Assembly (NCBI RefSeq): GCF_001306415.1
Contig: NZ_LDJX01000001.1
Coordinates: 124,001-188,000, forward strand
DNA length: 64,000 bases
Direction of reading: 5' to 3'
Source of the DNA: Croceitalea dokdonensis DOKDO 023
GTDB lineage: Bacteria > Bacteroidota > Bacteroidia > Flavobacteriales > Flavobacteriaceae
How positions within the stretch are numbered: position 1 is the first letter of the stretch; each line of letters opens with the position of its first letter. The notes under the pieces were generated by a model. The model did not search any database, was not told the DNA's origin, and was given only the letters and a program-made list of their open reading frames with translations. Of the stretch, positions 50,612 to 59,642 are shown in pieces. A program made the position numbers and the translations under genes.

Positions 50612-53326
50612 ATGAGAAATAGACTTTTTTTGCTGCTTGTGCTCATAGCTTTTCCATTATGCTCACAAATAAAGTTTGAAGGTGCCGTTAAGGATAGTTT
50701 AAACAATCCGCTAGAATTGGCCAATGTAATTGCTATAAACCAAGGATCGGGGGCCTTGGAATCCTATGGAATTACCAGTGAGGAAGGAAGGTTTGTACTG
50801 GAGCTTAAAAAAAATACTACCTATGACCTTCAAATCAGCTATGTGGGCATGGTTACCTATAAAGAGGCGCTAACCACTAGCGAGGATGACATCATCAAAG
50901 ATTTTGTGCTGCAGCCAGAAAACCAGTTGGATGAGGTTGAGCTTGTCTATGAAATGCCAGTGACCATTAAAGGGGATACCGTAGTCTATAACGCAGACTC
51001 CTTTAAAAACGGTACGGAACGTAAGCTGGAGGATGTGCTAGAAAAGCTTCCCGGCGTAGAAATCAATGAGGACGGGCAGGTAGAGGTAGAAGGTAAGGTG
51101 GTTAACAAGCTCATGGTAAATGGGAAAGATTTTTTCGATGGGGATACTAAACTGGCCACCAAGAATATTCCCTCCAAGGCAGTGGATAAGATTGAGGTGT
51201 TAAGGAATTACGCGGAAGTGGGGCAACTTAGGGCCGTAGCTAACAATCAAGACAATGTGGCCCTTAACATCAAACTAAAGGAAGGAAAAGAGAATTTCTG
51301 GTTTGGTGATGTTACGGCGGGTGCTGGTGCATCGCCAACGAATGAGCTTTATATTCTACAGCCTAAACTTTTCTATTACAGTCCAAAGTATAGTTTAAAT
51401 TTTATTGGGGATTTAAACAATACCGGTGAGGTAGCGCTTACCCGAAGGGATATTAGGAATTTTGGTGGTGGTTTTCGCTCTCCAAGCAGAAATAGTGGTA
51501 CCGATATCAATTTGGGGGACAACAGCTTAAATTTTTTGACCACTCAGGCAAATGCCCTGGAAATAGAAAATAAACTTGCCACTGGTAATTTTAGTTATTC
51601 CCCAACCGAAGCTTTGGACTTAAGTGGTTTTGTTATTTATAACAGCAGCAGGATTATCTCCAGACAAACCAGTTTTATCCAATATACCAACCAAGAATTG
51701 GGCATACCGGATGAGGCAACCGATCAGTCTAGCCGGGAACGGTCCAACCAAGCGTTATTAAAATTAAGTGCTTCCTTCCAGCCAAATGTGAACAATCAGT
51801 TGGATTATGATGTGTTGGCCAGGGTTTCGAATGATAGGCAAAACCAAAATGTGTTTTCCTCGGTCATTGGCAATACCGTGCAGGAAGAAGCCGTCACCCC
51901 TTTTAGTTTTAGCCAGAACCTAAATTATTACCATACCTTGGACGAGAACAATATTTTTGCTTTGGAAGCCCAACATTTGGTTCGTGATGAAGACCCATTT
52001 TACAATGCCATCTTAATTAACGATCCAACGGGTATGGATGCCTTTGACAACACCGCGGATGCCCTTGGTCTTGATAATACACTGAATGTTTATGATATAG
52101 GCCAAAATAGACGAATTCAGTCCAATCAATTGGATGCGAAGTTGGATTATTACAACATCCTTAATGCCAAAAGTAATTTGAACATAACGTTGGGCGCAAT
52201 ATTTAGCCGACAAAACTTCAACTCCGATATTTTTCAATTTTTGGATAATGATGAAATCTTGGAACCTACCCCAACGATTAACAATGGCTTGGCCCAAAAC
52301 GATACGGAATATACCTTTAGTGATATTTACCTAGGGCTGCGTTACCGGGTGAAAACGGGAAAGTTCACCATTACCCCAGGGTTTTCCGTACATGCCTACG
52401 GAAATAAGAATGTACAGTTCAATGAGGTTTTTGAAGACAACTTTTTTAGGATATTACCAGATTTTGAGACGCGTATCCAATTTAAAAAGAGTGAACAGCT
52501 TACGTTTCAGTACAATATGCGGAACCAGTTTACAGATGTTACCAGGATAGCGGAGGGATTGGTGCTGAACAATTTTAATAGTATTCAATTTGGTGAGTCC
52601 GAGCTACAAAATGCCTTGTCCCACAACCTTAGCCTTTTCTATAGTAGTTTTAACCTATTTAACTATACCAATGTTTTTGCACGTGCTGCGTACGCCAATA
52701 ATATTGACCAAATTAGGGGCTTGACCAATTTTGAGAACGTTATACGTACCAGTACCTTTTTTAACTCACCCTTTGCGGATGAGACTGCCAGTTTGTTTGG
52801 CAGGGTACAAAGAACCTTTGGGAAGGTGCGCGCGTCTTTTAACGGTAGGTTTAACTACAGTAAAATCAATCAATTTATACAAGGCCAACAATCGTTGAAC
52901 GAAGGTTTTACCCAAACCTATACCCCAGGATTGCGTACCAATTTTAAGGTGGCTCCAAACGTTAGCCTATCTTACCGTTACAGTGTTACCAATAACAACC
53001 AAGGCGGCAGGGAAACCAAATTTGTAACCAATGCGCCCACTTTTGAATTTGATGCCTATATCTGGAAGTCTGTGACCTTTAGAACGGACTATAGTTATAC
53101 CAACCAGGATTTGGGCAATGGCAATTCACAGTCCTTTCAAAACTGGGATGCCACTTTATCCTATCGCAAAGACAAGGATGCCAAATGGGAATACGAACTA
53201 AAGGCCACCAATATTTTAAACATTGATGCACAAGTACGGAACAATGCCAATAATCTTTCCGTTTTTACCTCAGAGACCTTTATACAACCTAGGTTTGTAA
53301 CCTTTAGGTTTGTGTATACCCTTTGA
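50612..53326 (+). CDS. TonB-dependent-receptor-like outer-membrane protein
   Basis: A 904-residue outer-membrane protein. Signal peptide about 1-19 (AFPLCSQ), carboxypeptidase-regulatory-like domain about 22-110 (KFEGAVKDSLNNPLELANVI), plug about 115-215 (LEDVLEKLPGVEINEDGQVE, VNKLMVNGKDFFDGD), and a large beta-barrel with alternating aromatic/polar strands to the C-terminal Phe-rich end (RFVTFRFVYTL). No SusD-type gene follows, so it is not a standard glycan-uptake pair. With the GLPGLI protein it forms a two-gene unit; a metal or peptide substrate is possible but not shown. Confidence 0.88.
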   Translation: MRNRLFLLLVLIAFPLCSQIKFEGAVKDSLNNPLELANVIAINQGSGALESYGITSEEGRFVLELKKNTTYDLQISYVGMVTYKEALTTSEDDIIKDFVLQPENQLDEVELVYEMPVTIKGDTVVYNADSFKNGTERKLEDVLEKLPGVEINEDGQVEVEGKVVNKLMVNGKDFFDGDTKLATKNIPSKAVDKIEVLRNYAEVGQLRAVANNQDNVALNIKLKEGKENFWFGDVTAGAGASPTNELYILQPKLFYYSPKYSLNFIGDLNNTGEVALTRRDIRNFGGGFRSPSRNSGTDINLGDNSLNFLTTQANALEIENKLATGNFSYSPTEALDLSGFVIYNSSRIISRQTSFIQYTNQELGIPDEATDQSSRERSNQALLKLSASFQPNVNNQLDYDVLARVSNDRQNQNVFSSVIGNTVQEEAVTPFSFSQNLNYYHTLDENNIFALEAQHLVRDEDPFYNAILINDPTGMDAFDNTADALGLDNTLNVYDIGQNRRIQSNQLDAKLDYYNILNAKSNLNITLGAIFSRQNFNSDIFQFLDNDEILEPTPTINNGLAQNDTEYTFSDIYLGLRYRVKTGKFTITPGFSVHAYGNKNVQFNEVFEDNFFRILPDFETRIQFKKSEQLTFQYNMRNQFTDVTRIAEGLVLNNFNSIQFGESELQNALSHNLSLFYSSFNLFNYTNVFARAAYANNIDQIRGLTNFENVIRTSTFFNSPFADETASLFGRVQRTFGKVRASFNGRFNYSKINQFIQGQQSLNEGFTQTYTPGLRTNFKVAPNVSLSYRYSVTNNNQGGRETKFVTNAPTFEFDAYIWKSVTFRTDYSYTNQDLGNGNSQSFQNWDATLSYRKDKDAKWEYELKATNILNIDAQVRNNANNLSVFTSETFIQPRFVTFRFVYTL

Positions 53327-53360
53327 GTTTGGTTGCAGGTACTACCATGGATTTCCAACC

Positions 53361-54482
53361 TTAAGAAAGCATCTTTTTATAGGTCCTCCTCCTTTTATGG
53401 GTAATGGGATTAAAATTTTTCCATAATTGGCGTATGGCCACATTATCTTCCAGTTCTGGGGTTCTAATGCAGTTGGTGATGCCTTTTTCTTTAAAGGTGT
53501 GGTAGTATTCGTTAAAAATAATGGCCGTCACTCCTTTGCTTTGATATTCTGGTCGTATGCCTATCAAATAAAAAATAACATCCTTGCTCTGTTTTCTTGC
53601 CTTTAAAAGATGAAAAACCCCAAATGGGAATAATGTACCGTTGGCTTTCTGTAACGCTTTTGAGAAAGAAGGCATAACAATGGCAAAGGCGACAAGCCTG
53701 TCCTCACTATCCACCACAAATTTGATGTATTCCGGATTTATAAAGCTGATGTATTTTTTCTTGAAATAGGCTTTTTGTACATCAGTAATTTTAACAAAGG
53801 AGGATAGCTTGGCGTAAGATTCGTTAAATAGGTCAAACATCTGGTCTACCCAAGGCATAATCTCCTTACTGGATGTAAAATTAAGGGCTTTTAGGCCGTA
53901 CCGTTTTTTGATTAGGGAATTTGCCTTAACAAAAAACTTAGGATCCGCGGCAGAAAAAAGGAACTTATTCTCCAAATATTCTTTCTCCTTTACAAATCCA
54001 TGGGCTTCAAAATGTTTTTGGTAGTATGGGTGGTTGTACCAAGTGATCATGGTGCCAATATGGTCAAAACCATCAACTAGGCAACCTACCTTATCTAGGT
54101 TTGAAAACCCCACAGGACCTTCCATGTAGTCCAGTTGATGCCTGAGTCCAATTTCTTGTACCTGCTGCAGCAACTTGTTGGAAACCTCAAGGTCATCTAT
54201 AAAATCAAACCAACCAAAACGCATTTTTTTTACATTTTGATCATTTACCTCTAGCCAATTGACAATGGCGGCGACCCTGCCCACCGTTTTTCCGTTTTGT
54301 AAGGCAAGGAAAAAACGTGCCTCGGCATTTTTAAACGCAGGGTTTTTGTTCTTGTTAAAGGTTTCCAGCTCATCTTTGATGATAGGAGGAACCCAATAAG
54401 GATTGTCCTTGTACAATATAAATGGGAATTTGACGAAATTCTTGAAATCCTGTTTTGTGACAACTTCCTTAATGGTGACCAT
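53361..54482 (-). CDS. GNAT-like N-acyltransferase domain protein
   Basis: A 373-residue soluble protein. The N-terminal third (FPFILYKDNPYWVPPI, then KNAEARFFLALQNGKTVGRVAAI) and C-terminal third (KDVIFYLIGIRPEYQSKGVTAIIFNEY) have the strand-loop-helix pattern of GNAT acetyltransferases, with RPEYQSKGVTA as the likely acyl-CoA pyrophosphate loop. Similar proteins are sometimes given unrelated names in databases; I know of no proven reaction. It is convergent with the receptor gene. Confidence 0.65.
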   Translation of the reverse strand: MVTIKEVVTKQDFKNFVKFPFILYKDNPYWVPPIIKDELETFNKNKNPAFKNAEARFFLALQNGKTVGRVAAIVNWLEVNDQNVKKMRFGWFDFIDDLEVSNKLLQQVQEIGLRHQLDYMEGPVGFSNLDKVGCLVDGFDHIGTMITWYNHPYYQKHFEAHGFVKEKEYLENKFLFSAADPKFFVKANSLIKKRYGLKALNFTSSKEIMPWVDQMFDLFNESYAKLSSFVKITDVQKAYFKKKYISFINPEYIKFVVDSEDRLVAFAIVMPSFSKALQKANGTLFPFGVFHLLKARKQSKDVIFYLIGIRPEYQSKGVTAIIFNEYYHTFKEKGITNCIRTPELEDNVAIRQLWKNFNPITHKRRRTYKKMLS

Positions 54483-54586
54483 ACCTTTGTCTTTAGCAGG
54501 TCAATATTACAATTTTATCCTGAAGTCTTTTTGAGGACGGGTGGTCTTTATTAGTTAAGAAGGTTAAATGAGCTATAAGCGCTGAC

Positions 54587-55552
54587 CTAAAAATCTATTT
54601 CACCTTTCTTTTTCTTTGCTCTTTTCTTCTTTTTCAGCGGTTTCTTTTTAATGGAGTTCACTGATTTTTGATCATCAATGGGCTTTAAAGTGTCTTTGTG
54701 GAAATCCAATCGATATGAAATCCCTGTGTTAAAAAACAATCTGGATGGGGTGTTTTTAATACTGCCTCCAAAACTTAGGTCTGCTTGGAAATTTTCACTG
54801 AACAGATGCGCAATTCCGCCTCTAAAAAGTTGATCTGTATAACGATCGCTGTCTATACCTTGGTGTTCCACAAACAAGCTCCATTTTGGATTTCTAAAGG
54901 CATGGGAGAGGGAAATGACATAATTGAGTTCTGGAAAATCTGTTGTGATCCTATCATAGGCCACATTGGTGATGAGCACCCATCGTGGCGTTAACCTGCT
55001 CTGGGTGGCAATCATGGCGCGGTAGGACAGGGTGGCATCCTCAGGGTAAAAGGGGTTGTCCCCCAGGTTAAACGTAGCTCCACCGTATAGCGAGATAGCT
55101 GGCAGTAAGTTTTTTAACCGGAATTTATGGTTGGCACGCCAACTTAGTAAATTTGGTTTGTTTCGTTCAGGGTTTTTGAAAGGGTCGTATACCAAATATT
55201 TTAATCCTAGTCGGTTTCTGGAAAAATCGGTTCGGTTTTCAGAACGGTCAAAGTTGTTAAAGGTAATATTTTGGTTGATAAATGTGCCCTCATAATTTAT
55301 TTCCAAGTTTTCAAAAAACAAACCGTACCGGAGGGATAGGTCTGTACCAAGAATGTCGGAAACCGTATTTAAATCCATGTGGTCCCGTTGTTCGTACAAA
55401 AGTCCCCATTCTGCCTGCACAACGTTCCTGCCCACAGCATAAGCGCTTACGGATTGCCCGGGCCTGTTGGAGTTGATAACATCCGTGTACTGTGCCGTAA
55501 TGGCAAAGGGCAGCAAAGCGATAAGGATTAGGAATCTTGGGATAGTAAACAT
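54587..55552 (-). CDS. outer-membrane beta-barrel protein with poly-lysine tail
   Basis: A 321-residue protein. Signal peptide about 1-20 (LPFAITAQ), then repeated amphipathic strands (VVQAEWGLLYEQRD, LSLRYGLFFENLEINYEG, KWSLFVEHQGI), like the transporter/phenol-degradation meta-pathway barrel family. The last 30 residues are rich in Lys (KKKPLKKKKRAKKKK) and would face the periplasm or the surface. The ligand is unknown. Divergent from the DUF4834 gene. Confidence 0.72.
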   Translation of the reverse strand: MFTIPRFLILIALLPFAITAQYTDVINSNRPGQSVSAYAVGRNVVQAEWGLLYEQRDHMDLNTVSDILGTDLSLRYGLFFENLEINYEGTFINQNITFNNFDRSENRTDFSRNRLGLKYLVYDPFKNPERNKPNLLSWRANHKFRLKNLLPAISLYGGATFNLGDNPFYPEDATLSYRAMIATQSRLTPRWVLITNVAYDRITTDFPELNYVISLSHAFRNPKWSLFVEHQGIDSDRYTDQLFRGGIAHLFSENFQADLSFGGSIKNTPSRLFFNTGISYRLDFHKDTLKPIDDQKSVNSIKKKPLKKKKRAKKKKGEIDF

Positions 55553-55609
55553 AAACTGATTTTAATACTATTTTATGAAACTTGATAGGGCACTTTGAGA
55601 CTTAGGGGG

Positions 55610-55617
55610 TAATTTTG
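55610..55617 (+). promoter_or_regulatory. putative -7 box TAATTTTG, DUF4834-YfhO unit
   Basis: TAATTTTG matches TAnnTTTG and ends 19 bases ahead of the ATG at 55637. TTG trinucleotides upstream are not at the usual distance. Confidence 0.4.
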
Positions 55618-55636
55618 AACCAATAGCAACAGTTTT

Positions 55637-55894
55637 ATGGTTTTAGTAAAAACGATTCTAATACTCATATTAGTATACTACGGAATCAAAATACTTTTAA
55701 AATGGCTGGCTCCAAGACTTTTAAAGTATGCGGTAAAAAAAACTGAGGAACGTTTTGGGCAGCAGTTTGGACAATATCAGCAAACGCATCAAAATACCCC
55801 AACGGGCAAAACAACGGTGACCAAGAAACCGATGAGAAAATCCAATCCTTCAAAAAAAGTTGGAGAATATATAGATTTTGAGGAAATTAACTGA
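55637..55894 (+). CDS. DUF4834-family small membrane protein
   Basis: An 85-residue protein with one membrane helix at residues about 4-20 and a basic cytoplasmic tail that ends in KKVGEYIDFEEIN. The helix followed by APRLLKYAVKKTEERF and the VGEYIDFEEI end match the DUF4834 family as I know it. Function unknown. It leads the YfhO / glycosyltransferase / flippase unit, 23 bases ahead of the next gene. Confidence 0.75.
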   Translation: MVLVKTILILILVYYGIKILLKWLAPRLLKYAVKKTEERFGQQFGQYQQTHQNTPTGKTTVTKKPMRKSNPSKKVGEYIDFEEIN

Positions 55895-55917
55895 CCTTTG
55901 ATTCTCAATTCTATTCT

Positions 55918-58359
55918 ATGAAATTCTCATTTAAAACCATTGTGACCCATATTTTGGTTTTAGGTTTTTTTGTTGTTGCCGCATTGGCTTATTTCTATCC
56001 CGTGTTGCAGGGAAAGGCCTTATATCAGTCAGATATTGCGCAGTATAAGGGCATGGCCCAAGAAAGAAATGAGTTTAAGGAAACTACGGGACAAGAATCG
56101 TATTGGACCAATAGTGCTTTTGGTGGCATGCCTACCTATCAATTAGGTGCCAATTATCCGCATGATTATGTAAAGAAGCTAGACCGTTTAATCCGTTTTC
56201 TACCTCGCCCTGCAGACTATCTATTCCTCTATTTCATAGGGTTTTATATTTTGATGCTTTGCATGAAGGTAGAATACAGACTGGCCATTCTTGGGGCATT
56301 GGCCTTTGGTTTTTCTACGTATCTTATTATTATATTAGGCGTTGGACATAACGCCAAAGCCCATGCTTTGGGGTATATTCCTATGGTGCTAGGCGGTATT
56401 TTACTGGTCTTTAGGAAAAAATATCTTGCTGGGTTTTTATTGACCGCCATTGCCATGGCATTGGAAATTAGCGCAAACCACTACCAAATGACCTATTATT
56501 TTATGTTATTGGTCTTGGTGTTGGGGTTGGTGTATCTTGTGTATGCCATTAAGAGCCAACAATTAAAACACTTTTTAACTTCAGTGGGCATCTTGGTCAT
56601 GGCCGTTGTATTGGGTATTGCCACCAATGCCACCGGTTTAATGGCAACAAAGGAATATGCAGATTGGAGCACACGTGGCAAATCTGATTTAACCATAGAC
56701 TACCAAGGCAATCCCAAGGCAGATGTTGTAGGACTGGATAAGGAATATATTACCCAGTACAGTTACGGTATTACAGAAACCTTTAATTTATTTGTGCCTA
56801 GGTTATTTGGGGGCAGCAACGCGGAGGATTTGGGCAAAGATTCCAATACTTATGAGTTTTTGTTGCAACAGGGAATCTCTCCGTCCACTGCTATGGAATT
56901 TGCAGAAGGCTTGCCCTTATACTGGGGAGATCAACCTATTGTAGCAGGACCGGCCTATCTTGGTGCAATGGTATTTTTTCTGTTTATATTGGGTGTTTTC
57001 CTGGTGAAGGGAAAAAGGAAATGGTGGCTTTTAGGCACGGCAATAGTGGCACTGGTTTTATCTTGGGGCAAGAACTTTGACGTGATTACGAATTTTATGA
57101 TAGACTACTTCCCTTTATACAATAAATTTAGGGCAGTATCTTCCATACAGGTTCTTATTGAACTATGTGTACCCATTTTGGCGATATTGGGGCTAAAAGC
57201 GTTTGTTTCGTCCAAAAAAACAACACCATCGGACAAATGGAAGGCATTAAAATATACCACATACATTACCGTTGGGCTTGGGGTGGCCCTATTTTTGATC
57301 AAAGGTACTTTTGGTTTTGAAGGTCCCAACGACGGACGTTTTGCCCAGGCGTACGGGGAACAGATCATGGCTATGATAGAACGGGACCGCATGGATGTGT
57401 ATGTCAATGATACCATAAGGAGTTTGGTCTTTGTGATATTGACAGCTTTGGCCTTGTACCTTTATTATAAAGGAAAAATTACCAAAACCATACTATCCCT
57501 TGGGCTGGGAGTATTACTGATATTAGATTTAGGTGGGGTTGCCAAAAGGTATGTGGACAAAGATGATTTTGTAAGACAGCGTGCCGTGGATCAACCCTAT
57601 CAAATGACCGCTGTGGACAAGGAGATTTTAAAGGACCAATCCGTTTTTAGGGTGTTTGATCCGCAGGAGGGCCTTAATGGTGCCCGTAGCTCGTACTTTC
57701 ACAAGTCCCTAGGGGGCTACCATGCGGCCAAGCCTCAAAAAATGCAGGATTTAGTAGAATTCCATTTGTACCAAAACAATCTTCAGGTATTGAACATGCT
57801 CAATGTAAAGTATATAGTACAACAAGACGAGGAAGGCAACCGTTACCCAGGTTTAAATCCCGATGCCAACGGAAACGCATGGTTTGTAGATAGCCTTAGA
57901 ACGGTGACCACGGCCAATGAGGAAATTTTGGCATTAAATAACTTGGACACCAAGACAACGGCGGTAGTAAACACCACAAGCTATCCCAAGCTAACTAGAA
58001 AGGTGTTCCAAGTAGATTCCACGGCCTCCATATCATTGGTGGACCATAGGCCTAATTTTATTGAGTATCGCTATAACAATCCCAACAGCGGTTTTGCCGT
58101 CTTTTCGGAAATGCATTACCCAAGGGGATGGGTGGCCACTGTAGATGGGCGGGAAACCCCAATCATCAAGGTCAACTATGCACTGCGCGGAATGTCACTT
58201 CCCGCTGGGCAACATACTATAAAATTCAAGTTTGCACCAGAGGTCGTTGCCACAGGGAGCAAAATTGCCCTTGGCAGTAATATTCTATTGGGCATAGTGT
58301 TGTTGGGAGGTGTTATCACCGCTTTTATCAGACCCAAACAAAAACGGAAGAAAGACTAA
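55918..58359 (+). CDS. YfhO-family polytopic membrane protein
   Basis: An 813-residue membrane protein with roughly a dozen hydrophobic helices and a C-terminal periplasmic beta domain (about 690-780, FAVFSEMHYPRGWVATVDGR, ALRGMSLPAGQHTIKFKF). N-terminal features such as YPVLQGKALYQSDIAQYKGM and YWTNSAFGGMPTYQLG match the YfhO family, in which members act as GT-C-type or undecaprenyl-phosphate-glycosyltransferase-related proteins in polymer modification. Its stop overlaps the next start by one base (TAATG at 58357-58361), so it is coupled to the glycosyltransferase. The exact reaction is unproven. Confidence 0.85.
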   Translation: MKFSFKTIVTHILVLGFFVVAALAYFYPVLQGKALYQSDIAQYKGMAQERNEFKETTGQESYWTNSAFGGMPTYQLGANYPHDYVKKLDRLIRFLPRPADYLFLYFIGFYILMLCMKVEYRLAILGALAFGFSTYLIIILGVGHNAKAHALGYIPMVLGGILLVFRKKYLAGFLLTAIAMALEISANHYQMTYYFMLLVLVLGLVYLVYAIKSQQLKHFLTSVGILVMAVVLGIATNATGLMATKEYADWSTRGKSDLTIDYQGNPKADVVGLDKEYITQYSYGITETFNLFVPRLFGGSNAEDLGKDSNTYEFLLQQGISPSTAMEFAEGLPLYWGDQPIVAGPAYLGAMVFFLFILGVFLVKGKRKWWLLGTAIVALVLSWGKNFDVITNFMIDYFPLYNKFRAVSSIQVLIELCVPILAILGLKAFVSSKKTTPSDKWKALKYTTYITVGLGVALFLIKGTFGFEGPNDGRFAQAYGEQIMAMIERDRMDVYVNDTIRSLVFVILTALALYLYYKGKITKTILSLGLGVLLILDLGGVAKRYVDKDDFVRQRAVDQPYQMTAVDKEILKDQSVFRVFDPQEGLNGARSSYFHKSLGGYHAAKPQKMQDLVEFHLYQNNLQVLNMLNVKYIVQQDEEGNRYPGLNPDANGNAWFVDSLRTVTTANEEILALNNLDTKTTAVVNTTSYPKLTRKVFQVDSTASISLVDHRPNFIEYRYNNPNSGFAVFSEMHYPRGWVATVDGRETPIIKVNYALRGMSLPAGQHTIKFKFAPEVVATGSKIALGSNILLGIVLLGGVITAFIRPKQKRKKD

Positions 58360-59642
58360 TGCAAAAAGTGCTCATCATCTGCTACTATTGGCCACCGGCA
58401 GGTGGGCCAGGAGTACAACGGTGGTTAAAATTTGTGAAGTACCTTCCAGAATTTGGTTTTGAACCTTTGGTATATGTACCGGAGAACCCCAACTACCCAA
58501 TGATTGACGATAGTTTGGTAAATGAAGTGCCAAAAGGATTAAGGGTGATTAAACAACCCATTTTTGAGCCTTACCAGTTAGCCAGTTTCCTTTCTGAAAA
58601 AAAGACAAAACGCATAAGCTCCGGGCTTATACCGAGGTCAAGTAAACAATCCTTCTTGGAACGCCTGATGCTTTGGGTACGCGGCAACCTGTTTATTCCT
58701 GATGCCAGAAAATTCTGGGTGGGGCCTTCTGTGGAATACCTTTCAGACATCATACGGAAGGAATCCATTACTACCATTATTACCACAGGCCCACCGCATA
58801 GCGTTCATCTTATCGGTCTAAAGATAAGGCAGTTACATCAATTAAAGTGGGTGGCAGATTTTAGGGATCCGTGGACTAGTATAGGCTACCATAAAAAACT
58901 AAAACTCACCAAGGCATCACAAAAAAAACACCAGCTACTGGAAAAAGCGGTACTGGAAAACGCAGACCATATCATTACCACAAGTAAGACCACCAAAAAA
59001 GAGTTTGCCTCACTTTCCAAGAGGCCCATAACGGTAATTACCAACGGGTTTGACGGCGAGCTTGTAGAAGTGGCCTTGGATGATGCGTTTAGCATTGCCC
59101 ATATAGGGTCATTATTAACCGATAGAAATCCAGAGCTATTATGGGAACTATTGCAAGAGCTATGCGAAGAAATCCCAAAGTTTAGGGAACAATTATCCAT
59201 TCAGTTAATTGGGGTGGTAGGCGATGCGGTAAAAGCATCCATTGCCAAATATGGGTTGGTCAACCAAGTGTCCTTTTTGGGCTACGTTCCCCATAAGACC
59301 GTATTACATAAACAACGCCAATCCCAAGTATTATTGTTATTGGAAATAGATGCACCGGAGACCGTGGGCATCATCCCCGGAAAATTATTTGAGTATATGC
59401 ATGCAAACAGGCCTATTTTGGCTATTGGTCCAAAGCATTGGGAGGCAGCGGATATCATCTCAGATACAAAATCTGGAAAATGCTTGGTGTCCGGGGATAG
59501 GGAGGGTTTAAAAAAGGCCCTTCTAGAATATTACAAGGCTTTTCAAAAAAATCAATTAAGGTGCACCCCAACCGGAATTGTAAAATACAGCCGGCGGGAA
59601 CTTACCAGAAGACTAGCAAATACCTTAGAATGGGAATCGTAA
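58359..59642 (+). CDS. glycosyltransferase, GT4-like
   Basis: A 427-residue GT-B-fold enzyme. The N-terminus YWPPAGGPGVQRWLKFVKYL is the acceptor-side loop seen in GT4-like proteins; WVADFRDPWTS, NADHIITTSKTTKKEF and VITNGFDGE follow the GT4 order; and PETVGIIPGKLFEYMHANRP carries the nucleotide-sugar Glu. It probably adds a sugar in a capsular or O-antigen-type polymer. The start overlaps the YfhO stop, and its own 3' end overlaps the flippase start by 13 bases. Confidence 0.87.
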   Translation: MQKVLIICYYWPPAGGPGVQRWLKFVKYLPEFGFEPLVYVPENPNYPMIDDSLVNEVPKGLRVIKQPIFEPYQLASFLSEKKTKRISSGLIPRSSKQSFLERLMLWVRGNLFIPDARKFWVGPSVEYLSDIIRKESITTIITTGPPHSVHLIGLKIRQLHQLKWVADFRDPWTSIGYHKKLKLTKASQKKHQLLEKAVLENADHIITTSKTTKKEFASLSKRPITVITNGFDGELVEVALDDAFSIAHIGSLLTDRNPELLWELLQELCEEIPKFREQLSIQLIGVVGDAVKASIAKYGLVNQVSFLGYVPHKTVLHKQRQSQVLLLLEIDAPETVGIIPGKLFEYMHANRPILAIGPKHWEAADIISDTKSGKCLVSGDREGLKKALLEYYKAFQKNQLRCTPTGIVKYSRRELTRRLANTLEWES

